From contig CAZGXW010000001.1 of the NCBI GenBank assembly GCA_964529975.1, positions 57,858 to 121,857 of the forward strand: DNA of 64,000 nt, written 5' to 3'. Source of the stretch: JADFMN01 sp964529975. Lineage in GTDB: Bacteria > Armatimonadota > Fimbriimonadia > Fimbriimonadales > Fimbriimonadaceae. This document shows, in pieces, positions 8,590 to 17,636 of the stretch. A program made the position numbers and the translations under genes. Position 1 is the first letter of the stretch. The number at the start of each line of letters is the position of its first letter. The notes beneath the pieces are model-generated. The model searched no databases. It was not told where the DNA came from and saw nothing but the letters and a program-made list of their open reading frames with translations.

Positions 8590-8736
8590 CCCAAACGTCC
8601 CAAAAGGCTTGACTTCATATGTCATAATGTCAATGTAATCGCACTTTGACAGCCTCATAGTGGACAGTTCATAAGGGGATATGAGACGGGTAAAGAGCAC
8701 CCAGGTTCCCGTTTTAAACGGGAATTCGCGAACTTT
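8590..8736. other. AT-rich gap between convergent genes
   Basis: 147 bases with base composition clearly more AT-rich than the surroundings. They contain TTGACT (8609), a perfect TTGACA (8646-8651) followed after 17 nt by TCATAA (8669-8674), a short open frame from 8681 (19 codons) with AAGGGG directly before it, and the palindrome at 8706-8724. There is no recognisable protein gene. A small RNA or peptide gene is possible. Confidence 0.4.
8706..8724. terminator. Perfect 9-bp inverted repeat, terminator or operator
   Basis: TTCCCGTTTTAAACGGGAA is symmetrical around its central base. It lies just past the lptD stop (minus strand) and 116 bases past the permease stop (plus strand). As RNA it can form a short hairpin for either strand, but there is no following U-tract, so an operator role is equally possible. 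Confidence 0.4.
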
Positions 8737-10935
8737 CTAGAACCCCATCCCGGTACCGCCGCCGATCGCTTGGCCCCGCGTTCCGCTTCCAAACGGCGAC
8801 CGCGTCGGAAACGCCTTCAGACGGAGGAACAGCGAGATCTGGCGCCCAGACCGAAAACCGACGTTGTTGTCCATGAAGTCGAGCACCAGCTCGGCCTCGT
8901 GCAGGTCGTAGATCACGCTGTAGTGCTGCGCTTCGAACCGCTGGCTGTAACCGTTGTAGTCCAGAGCAGTTCCGAAAGTCGTCTTCCCGATCCTCAACCC
9001 TTCCAGGAAAACGGAGCCCGAAGCCCAAACAGAACGACGTCCGTCGAACCTGGTTCCAATCCCAAACCGCGTGTCCCCGCTGACATAACTTGCGTCCATC
9101 CGAAGGTTGTTCCAAACCTGGTTGAACGTGTCATAAGTGCTGCTGGTGCGGACCTGCAGAGCCTTGCTTGGGTTCCACGCGGTCTGGATCCACACCTGCT
9201 GCCAAGGGACGTTCCCGCGGTCCGCCTGCAGAACGTCGTACCCCGTTCGCGCGGTCATCGAAAAGGCCTTAGTGAGTTGGTAGACCAGGTTCATCGAGAA
9301 TGCGTCGTTCCGACCCGTCCGATCCATCGAGAGAGGTGTGAAACCGAACGATCTTCGGTTGCGATATCCGAGTTCGAACCGCGACTTCGAGTCAAAGTTG
9401 TAGATCCAACCTAGGTTGTAATCGAGGATGTACTGGGCGGTGTCGTCGCTATAGATGCCCTGCTTGAAAGCCCCCTGCCACCTGAGGGCGCTTCGGCCCT
9501 TCGTGTCGGTCCGGGCCATGCCGAAGTTGAAGTCGAACCTGGAGATCGAGCCTCCTGAAGCGGGATCGGCCAATTCGCCAACGCTCATCTCGGTCGTGAA
9601 CGGCCATAGCCTGGCGACCCTTGCATCGAGCAACCGCCTTGCATCGGTCTTGAGGACCAGCATGGGAGTGCGATCGGTCGAACTGAAGAAGTTCTCCGTG
9701 TCTCCGATCGGGATGCTGCGCATGTACAGCAGGTCAGCGGTGAACGACCTCAGGTCCGTGCGCCCCGTGAACCGGATGTCTAGGCGGTCGCTGCTCGTCG
9801 CACTGGAAGTCGAGTTCGTCTCCGAACGCGCCAAGTTCGCATCGAACTGGGTCGTGAGCCACTTGCTCCACGGTCTTGCGTCGCTCATCGAGAGCGTCTG
9901 AGTCAGAGAACTGAATCCAGGACGGTCGTTCCCAACACGGAACCATGAGAACCGCGTCGTCCCCAATCCAGTTGGAAGGACGTACTGCATCCGCGTGTTG
10001 ACCGAAGTCGTTTGAGGCGCGGTAAGGTAGTTGCGCTGCTGGTAGTTGGCGTCGAACAGCAAGTTTCCTGAACCGACTTTCTGCTTGTGGTTCGCACTGA
10101 TCGTGCTCGACTTCTCCGGCCCTAGAACGGAATACGCCTTGAGCACTCCGTCCAATCCGCCCGCCTCGTAGAAGTAGTCCACTCCGAGCGCGGGACCGAG
10201 CCGCGTCATGTAGTCGACCCTCGTGTCAAAGTAACTCTCTCCGGGGAGTGGCGTGCTGATCCGCGTCTTGACGTACTGCCCTTCGTCCGGGCTTTGACCG
10301 ACATCGGGAAGGTACTTGGTGCCGTTCTCGATAAGCGGAATGACCAAGTAGGGGAGCCCGAGGATCGTGTTGCCGAGAACCTCTAGCCGGACGTTCCGCA
10401 GTTCGACGTACCTGCCCGGCCGGATGTGGGAAGAGCCCACGACGAACTTCGAGTGCGGATGCTCAAGGTCGCACGTCGTGAGCTGTCCCTTCTTGATCGT
10501 AAAGGAGTTCGCTGTGCCGCTGCCAGATGCACTGTCTACGAACACCGGCTTTTGCGCTTGGCCTTGCAGAGTCTCCGGCGAGAGCGTCGCCTTACCGTCT
10601 TCGAACGAATAGGTGTCGGACTTGAAGTCGACGACAATCAACCCACCAAGGACTTCAGAGCCCTTGCCTACCAGTCTTGCCTTGCCTTCTAGCCGAAAGA
10701 TCTGGGTTCTCTTGTTCCCAACGAGCCGTTCCGCATAGATGTCGTAGCCCTTGAACCTCGCGTGGATGTTGCCGGTCGCTCTGACGTCGTCTCCATCAAA
10801 CGTCGCTTCGTCCGCATGGACGAGTTCGAACTCCTGCTTCTTCTGCGGATCGCTAGGTGGGAGCGGGTTTTGGTGCGTTTGCGCTTGGACGACTGCGGCG
10901 AGCGCGAGCGCGGCGAAGAGGACTCGGCCCCTCAC
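8737..10935 (-). CDS. lptD: LPS-assembly protein LptD-like
   Basis: Outer-membrane protein that inserts lipopolysaccharide or a similar lipid (732 aa). A signal peptide covers residues 1-18 (cleavage near VVQA-QT). An OstA-like jelly-roll domain follows (about 35-150), with the LptD-type segments TTCDLEHPHS and LGLPYLVIPLIENG. The remaining 500 residues look like beta-barrel strands ending in Phe. The start is GTG at 10935, forming GTGA with the stop of the LptF/G gene. The frame runs open upstream to 11376, but only as a shadow of that gene. Coupled translation places it in the nth-glnE-plsY-lptF/G-lptD operon. Confidence 0.85.
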   Translation of the reverse strand: MRGRVLFAALALAAVVQAQTHQNPLPPSDPQKKQEFELVHADEATFDGDDVRATGNIHARFKGYDIYAERLVGNKRTQIFRLEGKARLVGKGSEVLGGLIVVDFKSDTYSFEDGKATLSPETLQGQAQKPVFVDSASGSGTANSFTIKKGQLTTCDLEHPHSKFVVGSSHIRPGRYVELRNVRLEVLGNTILGLPYLVIPLIENGTKYLPDVGQSPDEGQYVKTRISTPLPGESYFDTRVDYMTRLGPALGVDYFYEAGGLDGVLKAYSVLGPEKSSTISANHKQKVGSGNLLFDANYQQRNYLTAPQTTSVNTRMQYVLPTGLGTTRFSWFRVGNDRPGFSSLTQTLSMSDARPWSKWLTTQFDANLARSETNSTSSATSSDRLDIRFTGRTDLRSFTADLLYMRSIPIGDTENFFSSTDRTPMLVLKTDARRLLDARVARLWPFTTEMSVGELADPASGGSISRFDFNFGMARTDTKGRSALRWQGAFKQGIYSDDTAQYILDYNLGWIYNFDSKSRFELGYRNRRSFGFTPLSMDRTGRNDAFSMNLVYQLTKAFSMTARTGYDVLQADRGNVPWQQVWIQTAWNPSKALQVRTSSTYDTFNQVWNNLRMDASYVSGDTRFGIGTRFDGRRSVWASGSVFLEGLRIGKTTFGTALDYNGYSQRFEAQHYSVIYDLHEAELVLDFMDNNVGFRSGRQISLFLRLKAFPTRSPFGSGTRGQAIGGGTGMGF

Positions 10936-12002
10936 TCCGCCCTCCAAATGAGAACGAGCGCGACGAGCCCGTAGAGCACGTCCGGCAGCCAGGCCGAGAG
11001 CATCGGCGGCAGCCACCCGTTCCTTCCAATGATCTCGGTGCTCACGATATGGACGTTGTAGAACAACATGACCAGACCCATGCTGACAATGAGCCCGACG
11101 AACGGGCCGCTGCGCATCATCGTCACAGCGAACGCCGCGCTTGCGAGCGCGAAAACGATGCACGAGGCGGGGAGCGAGAACTTGACGTAGTAGGCGACCT
11201 CTAGGATCGATGTGTCGGCCCTTGCGGCTTTTCCTGCAACGATCGCCTTCCTCAGGGCGGAGGCCGTCTCCTCGTCGGGGGTCGGTTGCGCGAAGAGGTC
11301 GGGGACGCGGATCCGTTCGTTGATGACCATTTGCACCGAGTGGGTCGCGATCAGGTCGGTACCGCTCATCTTCCACGCATACGTGTTAGGGATCGTCCAG
11401 ACGCCGTCGTCGTAGACGCCCTCAGCGGCGATGTAGAGCCACGTCTCACCCGCCTTTGGCCTCTCGAATATGACGACGTCCTTGAGCAGCACCGTCCCTT
11501 CCCTAGTGCGCTGGATCGTGCCGAAACTCGCCGTGTAGCGATCGAGTTGGAGCATGACGTTTGACTTGAACGCGGGCGCAGAACCGAGGACGCTCGCCCT
11601 CCCCGTCACGTTGCGATACTGCTTCGCGGCTGGGGGGATGAGTTTCTCAACGATGAGGAAGTTAGCAACTCCGACGATGAGGCCCACGAGCAGAATGGGC
11701 AGGAATACCCGCCTGATGGGAACGCCTGCGGCCCTCATGGCCGTGATCTCGCTCTCCCGCGCCAACCTGGAGACCGCAAGAGCGACTCCGATCGCTGTTC
11801 CGCTCGGCAGGGTGAGGCTGAGCCAGTACGGCATTCGGTAGAGGACCATTTGGAGGATTGCGGCAACCGGCAGGCGCGAGACTTCAAAACTCTTGAAGAT
11901 CGCGATGAACTCGTTGGCCATGAAGAGGAGCGCGATGACGACGGTCCCCACCAGCATTGGTGTGGCCATCTCTTTGAGGATGTAGCGGTCGAGTCGCTTC
12001 AT
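10932..12002 (-). CDS. LptF/LptG family permease (YjgP/YjgQ)
   Basis: Inner-membrane subunit of the lipopolysaccharide export ABC transporter (356 aa). It has six predicted membrane helices, three at each end, around a periplasmic beta-jellyroll region of about 150 residues. The typical start MKRLDRYILKEMATPMLVG is present. Only one such permease is in the window, so it could form a homodimer or pair with a copy elsewhere. It overlaps plsY by 4 nt and lptD by 4 nt (GTGA). Confidence 0.9.
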   Translation of the reverse strand: MKRLDRYILKEMATPMLVGTVVIALLFMANEFIAIFKSFEVSRLPVAAILQMVLYRMPYWLSLTLPSGTAIGVALAVSRLARESEITAMRAAGVPIRRVFLPILLVGLIVGVANFLIVEKLIPPAAKQYRNVTGRASVLGSAPAFKSNVMLQLDRYTASFGTIQRTREGTVLLKDVVIFERPKAGETWLYIAAEGVYDDGVWTIPNTYAWKMSGTDLIATHSVQMVINERIRVPDLFAQPTPDEETASALRKAIVAGKAARADTSILEVAYYVKFSLPASCIVFALASAAFAVTMMRSGPFVGLIVSMGLVMLFYNVHIVSTEIIGRNGWLPPMLSAWLPDVLYGLVALVLIWRAE

Positions 12003-12646
12003 TCCTTTGGCTCCTCATCCTCTGACGTCTCAGGCGGCTCCGATTGGTCGGGTTTGACCTTCTTGCGCAGGTCGAGCCTCGGCTCCTCGCCCCTCAAGAG
12101 CCGCTGGATGTTGGACTTGTGCCTGACGAACAGATACGCCGTGAGTGGGCCAAAGACGGCAAAGAAGAGCCAGTGCTGACCCGTGAGGTAGCCCGCGAAC
12201 AACACGGCAAGCGCAGCGATGAGGCTCGAAACACTGACGATCCGCGTGGCCGCGAAGACGACTAGGAACGCGCCAAATCCTATGGCACCGACGAGCGGCG
12301 CGCTCCCGACCAACGCGCCGAGGCTTGTCGCGACGCCCTTGCCGCCTTTGAACTTCAGGAACGGGCTGAAGGTGTGCCCGAGGACCGAGACGACACCCAA
12401 AAGCAGCGCGGCCACCTCGTTGTCCGTGAGGAGCATGGCGACGATCGGCGAAACCGCGCCCTTGAGCACGTCGAGGACGAACACGAAGATCCCAAGTTTC
12501 CAACCGAGGACGCGCGCGACGTTCGTCGCGCCAGTGTTGCCGCTCCCTACCGACATGATGTCGACGCCCTTTGCACGAGCCACGAACACGCCGAACGGGA
12601 TCGAGCCGAGCAGATAGGAGAAGAGCGTGAGGAACCCGTAGACCAT
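11999..12646 (-). CDS. plsY: Acyl-phosphate:glycerol-3-phosphate acyltransferase
   Basis: Makes lysophosphatidate from acyl-phosphate, the first step of phospholipid synthesis, in the inner membrane (215 aa, about five helices). The three PlsY motifs are clear: LGSIPFG (13-19), GSGNTGATNVAR (34-45) and GHTFSPFLKFKGGKGVAT (about 100-118). The acidic C-terminal tail after residue 190 is extra. The start abuts the glnE stop with no gap and the end overlaps the permease gene by 4 nt. Confidence 0.93.
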   Translation of the reverse strand: MVYGFLTLFSYLLGSIPFGVFVARAKGVDIMSVGSGNTGATNVARVLGWKLGIFVFVLDVLKGAVSPIVAMLLTDNEVAALLLGVVSVLGHTFSPFLKFKGGKGVATSLGALVGSAPLVGAIGFGAFLVVFAATRIVSVSSLIAALAVLFAGYLTGQHWLFFAVFGPLTAYLFVRHKSNIQRLLRGEEPRLDLRKKVKPDQSEPPETSEDEEPKE

Positions 12647-15265
12647 CTATGACATCAATCGTTCCATCGTCGATTCGTAGAGGCCCCTCACAACACGGCG
12701 TTGCCGCTCGTAAGCCTCGAGCACCTCGTTTCCGTCCTTGACTCCAAGCGCGTTTGCGAGCCTTTCGAGTTTATCCGGGTTCTCAGGCATGACCTCGTCG
12801 CTCAGTCCAAGCATGGCGAGTTGCAGCCGGACTCGTGCATAGAACTGCCATCCGTCCGTCAGGGCGTCGCGTTCGAAGGCATTGATCGCGCCCACCCTCG
12901 CAAGGCTCGAGACTCGGTCGAGGACCGAGGTGGCTTCGAGGTCGACTTCCTTGGCGTTTGCCCACCAGAGAAGTCCGACCATCCAAAGAGCGTCGTCCTG
13001 CCCTCCCGGGCCCAGTTTGATGTGACGGTTGCGAAACTGTACGGGGATCCTCTCGGTCTCGACCCGGCGCTTCATCTTGCTGAGCGATTCGAGCGTCTCC
13101 GCGTCCAGCGGTCGCTCAAACGCGGCGATTCTCAGTTCCGTTGGCACTGGCCCAGCGACCGACCTCGCCCTTCCTAGGGCGAGTCGCTCCCACGGTTCCA
13201 TGACGCTCTCGTCGTAGTGCGAAACGAGTTCGGGAGACTGGACTAGGCGGCCTTTGCGTCCCTCTGGCCTCAGCCTGAGGTCGAGTTCGATAGGTGCTCC
13301 CGCCCTCCGAAGCGCTTGGACTGCGCTCAGGACAGCCTGCGCGCCCTTCTCAGCGGGTTCGTGGTCGAGTTTCTCGCTGAAGAAGAGGACGTCGAGGTCG
13401 CTGAAGGCGCCAAGTTCTCGGCCGGCATAACTTCCCAGAGCGATGATGCTCGCGTCCAGCCCGTTCTCTTGTGCCAAGACGGCCAGGGCGCGATCGAACG
13501 CTTCGGCGCAAGCCGTACCAAAGTCAAAGTCTTCGACCAGAACCCACAGGACTGCGCTACGCAACCACTCCGCCCTGACTGCGTCGGCAAACGCCGGCAC
13601 TGAGTTGAGGCGGCGGTAGTCGACCTCGCGCGGCTCGAACACTTCGCCGCTCATAAGTTGCTCGGTCACCGAAACAGACCGTCGGAGAAACGGTACGAGC
13701 GCTGGTGCGCGCTCTGCGATCAATCGCAGTCGGTCGATGCTCGACTCGTTCTCGATCAGACTCTCGTAGAACGCTTCGCTCGACGGCAAGTCGTCGATCC
13801 ACTGCGACAGCAAGGTCGCGTTGCGGCCCGCGAGTCGGACAACTTCTGTACGAGCGGTCGTTCCTGTTCCGGATGACACTAGGACGGACTCGTACCAGTT
13901 GCGCGCGTTGTCCCGGTGGAGTTGAAGCGTTGCGTCGAACGCTGCAAGCGACACGAACCCAGAGCGCAGCGCAAGTTCGTAGCGTTGCTCGTCGTCAATC
14001 GGAACACTGTGCGACTGCTGGTCACCGAGGATCTGAATGCGGTGTTCGACCTGTCGGAGGAACGTATAGGACGCGATCAACTCGTGGACCGCTCCGGAGC
14101 TCAAGATGTCGGTCTTTGCCAACTCTTCCAGCGCGTCACAGGTCGGGCGCACTTTGAGAGCATCGTGGTCGTGCCCGTACAACACTTGGAGGATTTGCGT
14201 GAGGAACTCGACGTCGCGGATGCCGCCCGCGCCTCGCTTGATGTCCGACTCGTCGTGGCGCTCCTCGATCCGTGCCCGCATGTGAAGAAGCTCTTGAACA
14301 AACCACTCTCCCCTTTGGGGCTGGAAGCAGGTCTTGTCGCGCAAGGACTCCCAGGCTTCCTGTATGTCGCCGCTTGCGACGATCACCCTGCTCCTGAGGA
14401 GGGCGAGTTGTTCCCACGACTCGGCGTACTTCGCGTAGTAACTCTCGACTGCCGCCCACCTGGGCACGAGGGGTCCACGACCGCCGTACGGCCTGAGGCG
14501 CAGATCGACTCGGTACAGCGAACCCCGTCCCATCCGGTTTGCCAGCGCACGGTTGAGCGTCTCGCAGAACTTCTTGGCGACTTCTTCGATCTCGCTAGGA
14601 GCCAGGTCGTCAAGGACATAGACCAAGTCGATGTCCGAAGAAAAGTTCAACTCTTGGCCCCCTAACTTGCCGAAAGCCACGATCGAGACGGGGCAAGCGT
14701 GGCTCACACCCTTCGCCTCGCCCACGTGCCTCCAGACGACTTCGCTCGCCCCGACCAGGCAGGCGTCTGCGACGTCTGAGAGCGCCCTCCAAACGTCGCG
14801 CTCGGGCCAAAGACGACCCAGGTCGGCAGCGGCGATGCGCACGTGCCAGGACTGCTTTAGGAACCTCAGTCGATCGAGGGAGTGCGTGTAAGAACTGGCC
14901 GCTGCAAGGAGGCCTTCGATCTCTGATTTGAGGCCCTGTGGCTTTGGTGGCGACTGAAGGGCTTCCGGATCGAGGACCAAGTTAGCAAGTTCAGGGTTTT
15001 GGACAAGGACGTCTGCGATCTGGTGGCTTGCACCGAAGAGAGCGATGAGCAGCCTGCCGAGATCGGGAACTGCAACGAGGCTATCGAACAGCGTGTCCGG
15101 GCTGCCCGTCGCCTTGAGCCAGCGTTCGAGATTGACCACGGCCTGGTCCGGACGGCTCGTCGCAAGGGCCGACGAAACGACGAAGTCGTCCGACCTCCTG
15201 TTGGTCGCGGCGTTGATCCTTTGGACGGTCGCCAAAGCCCGCTCTTGGTCCTTGAACCCGCTCAC
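12647..15265 (-). CDS. glnE: Bifunctional glutamine synthetase adenylyltransferase/deadenylase
   Basis: Controls glutamine synthetase by adding or removing AMP (872 aa; E. coli GlnE is 946). Two nucleotidyltransferase domains are present. The N-terminal deadenylase-type has GKLGGQELNFSSDIDL (about 199-214, Asp211 and Asp213). The C-terminal adenylylase-type has GAFSDLDVLFFSE near residue 610. The start is GTG at 15265, making GTGA with the nth stop; the open frame upstream to 15319 shadows nth. Pairing with nth, plsY and lpt genes is not functionally obvious. Confidence 0.92.
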   Translation of the reverse strand: MSGFKDQERALATVQRINAATNRRSDDFVVSSALATSRPDQAVVNLERWLKATGSPDTLFDSLVAVPDLGRLLIALFGASHQIADVLVQNPELANLVLDPEALQSPPKPQGLKSEIEGLLAAASSYTHSLDRLRFLKQSWHVRIAAADLGRLWPERDVWRALSDVADACLVGASEVVWRHVGEAKGVSHACPVSIVAFGKLGGQELNFSSDIDLVYVLDDLAPSEIEEVAKKFCETLNRALANRMGRGSLYRVDLRLRPYGGRGPLVPRWAAVESYYAKYAESWEQLALLRSRVIVASGDIQEAWESLRDKTCFQPQRGEWFVQELLHMRARIEERHDESDIKRGAGGIRDVEFLTQILQVLYGHDHDALKVRPTCDALEELAKTDILSSGAVHELIASYTFLRQVEHRIQILGDQQSHSVPIDDEQRYELALRSGFVSLAAFDATLQLHRDNARNWYESVLVSSGTGTTARTEVVRLAGRNATLLSQWIDDLPSSEAFYESLIENESSIDRLRLIAERAPALVPFLRRSVSVTEQLMSGEVFEPREVDYRRLNSVPAFADAVRAEWLRSAVLWVLVEDFDFGTACAEAFDRALAVLAQENGLDASIIALGSYAGRELGAFSDLDVLFFSEKLDHEPAEKGAQAVLSAVQALRRAGAPIELDLRLRPEGRKGRLVQSPELVSHYDESVMEPWERLALGRARSVAGPVPTELRIAAFERPLDAETLESLSKMKRRVETERIPVQFRNRHIKLGPGGQDDALWMVGLLWWANAKEVDLEATSVLDRVSSLARVGAINAFERDALTDGWQFYARVRLQLAMLGLSDEVMPENPDKLERLANALGVKDGNEVLEAYERQRRVVRGLYESTMERLMS

Positions 15266-15942
15266 GCCGGCTCCTGTACTCTCGAGGGACAAAGGTCGTT
15301 GAGGACGCACTCCGCGCACTTGGGTCTCTGTGCCTTGCAGGTTGTGCGGCCGTGTTGGATGAGCAGCGTGTGGTAGCGGTATGCGTCCGCCCTCGGCACT
15401 TTCTCTAGTAGAACTTCATGCGCCTTGTCTGCCGTCGCCTTTGGCGGAACGAACCCCAGGCGTTGGCTCACGCGCAGGATGTGTGTGTCAACCGGGATCG
15501 CTTCCATATTGAAACTGAAGCAGAGCACGATGCTCGCCGTCTTCATTCCGACTCCTGGAAGCGAGGTGAGCCAGTCGCGCGCCTCACGCATCGGCATCTT
15601 CTTCAGATTGTCGATATTGTAGGCACCGTTCCTTCGCTTGATCTCTCGGAGCGAATTGATGATCGAGTTGGCTTTTTGCCGTGCGAGCCCTGCGCGTTTG
15701 ATAGCGACCGCAAGCCTCTTTGGTCCGAGGTCGACGACCTGCTGCCACGACGGATACTTTTCTTTGAGGGCGTAGAAAGTTGGGAACGACGTCGCGTCGG
15801 TCGTGTTCTGGCTCAAGATGCACGAGACAAGTTCGTCCATGGGCTCGAACCGGCGGGAGTAGGTTTGTTTTCCGAACTCGGATTCTAGCCTGTCGAGCAC
15901 CTTCTTGATCCTCGTCCGCTCGCTGGCCTCCGCCCGACCCAT
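15262..15942 (-). CDS. nth: Endonuclease III
   Basis: Bifunctional DNA glycosylase/AP lyase for oxidised pyrimidines (226 aa). The helix-hairpin-helix SLPGVGMKTASIVLC carries the catalytic Lys134, and VDTHILRVSQRLG carries Asp152. The 4Fe-4S cluster cysteines are 202, 209, 212 and 218 (C-X6-C-X2-C-X5-C). The ATG at 15942 was chosen because TATCCT lies 7 nt upstream and this start gives normal family length; the frame stays open to 16062. First gene of the minus-strand operon, divergent from manC across 45 bases. Confidence 0.95.
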   Translation of the reverse strand: MGRAEASERTRIKKVLDRLESEFGKQTYSRRFEPMDELVSCILSQNTTDATSFPTFYALKEKYPSWQQVVDLGPKRLAVAIKRAGLARQKANSIINSLREIKRRNGAYNIDNLKKMPMREARDWLTSLPGVGMKTASIVLCFSFNMEAIPVDTHILRVSQRLGFVPPKATADKAHEVLLEKVPRADAYRYHTLLIQHGRTTCKAQRPKCAECVLNDLCPSRVQEPA

Positions 15943-15949
15943 CGTGGCC

Positions 15950-15955
15950 AGGATA
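15950..15955 (-). promoter_or_regulatory. TANNNT box 7 nt before nth
   Basis: TATCCT, then GGCCACG, then ATG on the minus strand. It lies back to back with the manC box, so the two upstream promoter regions share the same 45-base gap. Confidence 0.45.
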
Positions 15956-15975
15956 CCGGGCTCAGGCTCAAAGGG

Positions 15976-15981
15976 TAGAGT
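15976..15981 (+). promoter_or_regulatory. TANNNT box 6 nt before manC
   Basis: TAGAGT, then CAGCGC, then ATG; no Shine-Dalgarno sequence fits in the gap. Confidence 0.45.
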
Positions 15982-15987
15982 CAGCGC

Positions 15988-17031
15988 ATGGGCTTTCGTC
16001 GCGCCGCCGTCGTGATGGCTGGCGGTTCTGGCACGCGCTTTTGGCCCGTATCCACGGTTCAACGGCCGAAGCAGTTCCTCCGGCTGGCATCGCCGGACAA
16101 GTCGCTTATGGCGCAGTCTGTCTCACGAGCCGAAGGCCTCTTTGGGGACGACGTCTTTGTTGCGACATCAGGCGATCTGGTGGCTGCGACTATGGCAGAA
16201 ACCGGATTTGGAGCGGAGCGCGTCTTCGGCGAACCGATCAGGCGGAACACGCTCGGCGCGCTGGTTTGGGCGACAGCCCAGGTCGTGAACAGGCTTGGCA
16301 CGACAGAGGTCTCGTTGGCCATCCTTACGGCCGACCACATGATCTCGCCTGCCGAAGGTTTCGCACGGACAGTCTCGCGTGCGATGGACGTTGCGGAGTC
16401 ACGGGAAGCCTTGGTGACGATAGGAATCCCACCGGACCGCGCTGCGACTGAATATGGGTACATCGAGAAGGGCGAGGCGCTTGATGGCGCGTGGGTGGCG
16501 AGGCGGTTTCGCGAGAAGCCGGACGCAGAATCAGCGAGGGAATTTGTCTCTAGCGGAGAGTTCCTTTGGAACTCGGGCATGTTTTTTTGGACTGTGCCCG
16601 CCTTCCTTGCCGCGCTCTCAGACGCAAACCCATCTGCGTCCCAGGTCTACGAGTCCGTTCTAAGGGCACTGGCTGCCAAAGACGCAGAAGGAGCGTCGAG
16701 CGCGTTTGCGTCGCTGGAGAACATTTCGATCGATTACGCGTTGATGGAGAGAACCCGCGACGTATGCGTCGTGGCTGCTGATTTCGCTTGGGACGATCTG
16801 GGATCGTGGGACGCGCTCTCGCGCAGTCTGCCGCAAGACGGCGCGGGCAACGTTTCTGTCGGGAATTGTCGACTTGAAGACTCGCGTGGTTCTATCGTGT
16901 ACAACGATGACCCGTCGGTCCGCGTCAGCGTGCTCGGTGTCGAGGGCGTTGTCGTGGTCGTCTCCGGCTCAGAGGTCCTCGTTTGTCCAAAAGACCGCGC
17001 GCAAGACGTTCGTCGTCTAGCCGACGATTGA
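15988..17031 (+). CDS. manC: Mannose-1-phosphate guanylyltransferase
   Basis: Makes GDP-mannose from mannose-1-phosphate and GTP (347 aa, the short form without the isomerase domain). The nucleotide-binding GGSGTRFWP is at residues 12-20. FREKP near residue 174 and the FLWNSGMFFW segment are typical of this family. Its product feeds Gmd/Fcl encoded at 20.8-22.8 kb. The last 15 bases overlap the 3' end of the gmhB-like gene on the opposite strand. Confidence 0.92.
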   Translation: MGFRRAAVVMAGGSGTRFWPVSTVQRPKQFLRLASPDKSLMAQSVSRAEGLFGDDVFVATSGDLVAATMAETGFGAERVFGEPIRRNTLGALVWATAQVVNRLGTTEVSLAILTADHMISPAEGFARTVSRAMDVAESREALVTIGIPPDRAATEYGYIEKGEALDGAWVARRFREKPDAESAREFVSSGEFLWNSGMFFWTVPAFLAALSDANPSASQVYESVLRALAAKDAEGASSAFASLENISIDYALMERTRDVCVVAADFAWDDLGSWDALSRSLPQDGAGNVSVGNCRLEDSRGSIVYNDDPSVRVSVLGVEGVVVVVSGSEVLVCPKDRAQDVRRLADD

Positions 17032-17589
17032 CCGGACGAGATCGGCGAGGTCTCCGCTCTCGTACATGTAGCCGTTGATCCCGAACGCTTGCGCCGCGCC
17101 GAGGTCAGAGTCCCTGTTCCCGATCAAGAATGACCGCGGGCGGTCCATCTCAAACTCCTCTGCTGCGCGATCGAGCATTCCGGTGCCCGGCTTGCGTGCG
17201 GAACACGTCGCCCTGTACTCGTCGTCGTTCGATTCAGGATGGTGCGGGCAGTAATAGACGACGTCGATGACGCCCCCTAGTTTGTCGATCTCACGGAGCA
17301 TCCAGAGCGTGAGGAACATGAATTCCTCTTCGCCGTAGAGCCCCCGCCCGATGCCGGACTGGTTCGTCACGACGGCGACGATGTAGCCCCTTGCGTTGAG
17401 GAGACGGATGGCTTCGACCGCTCCAGGGATCCACTCGAATTCCTCGACGAGATGAACGTAGCCCTTGTCAGCATTGACCACGCCATCCCTATCGAGGAAG
17501 GCGATCGGTCTGGGGGCCTGGCCAGCGGGCCTGTCCTGTCGCGGAGCGTCGGGACAGCCTCGCCTGACCTTGTCGGAGAGAGCGGACAT
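17017..17589 (-). CDS. gmhB: HAD-IIIA phosphatase, GmhB/HisB-N-like
   Basis: Likely D-glycero-D-manno-heptose-1,7-bisphosphate 7-phosphatase or histidinol phosphatase (190 aa). HAD motifs: FLDRDGVVN (Asp33, Asp35), VTNQSG (74-79), RKPGTG (Lys133) and IGNRDSDLGAA (Asp160, Asp162). The zinc loop has Cys114, His116 and Cys129, but the expected fourth ligand is Ala131 (CSARKP instead of CDCRKP). No other heptose gene is nearby, so the symbol is tentative. The sugar-nucleotide neighbourhood favours GmhB. Confidence 0.65.
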   Translation of the reverse strand: MSALSDKVRRGCPDAPRQDRPAGQAPRPIAFLDRDGVVNADKGYVHLVEEFEWIPGAVEAIRLLNARGYIVAVVTNQSGIGRGLYGEEEFMFLTLWMLREIDKLGGVIDVVYYCPHHPESNDDEYRATCSARKPGTGMLDRAAEEFEMDRPRSFLIGNRDSDLGAAQAFGINGYMYESGDLADLVRSIVG

Positions 17590-17636
17590 TTGGCGGGTGG
17601 TCCAGGATTAGCGACGATCCGTAGCCTGGGTTAGAT

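Noticed and set aside
10936..11376. N-terminal extension of LptD
   Set aside because: This part is only a shadow of the LptF/G-type gene; the GTG at 10935 gives a proper signal peptide and a GTGA overlap.
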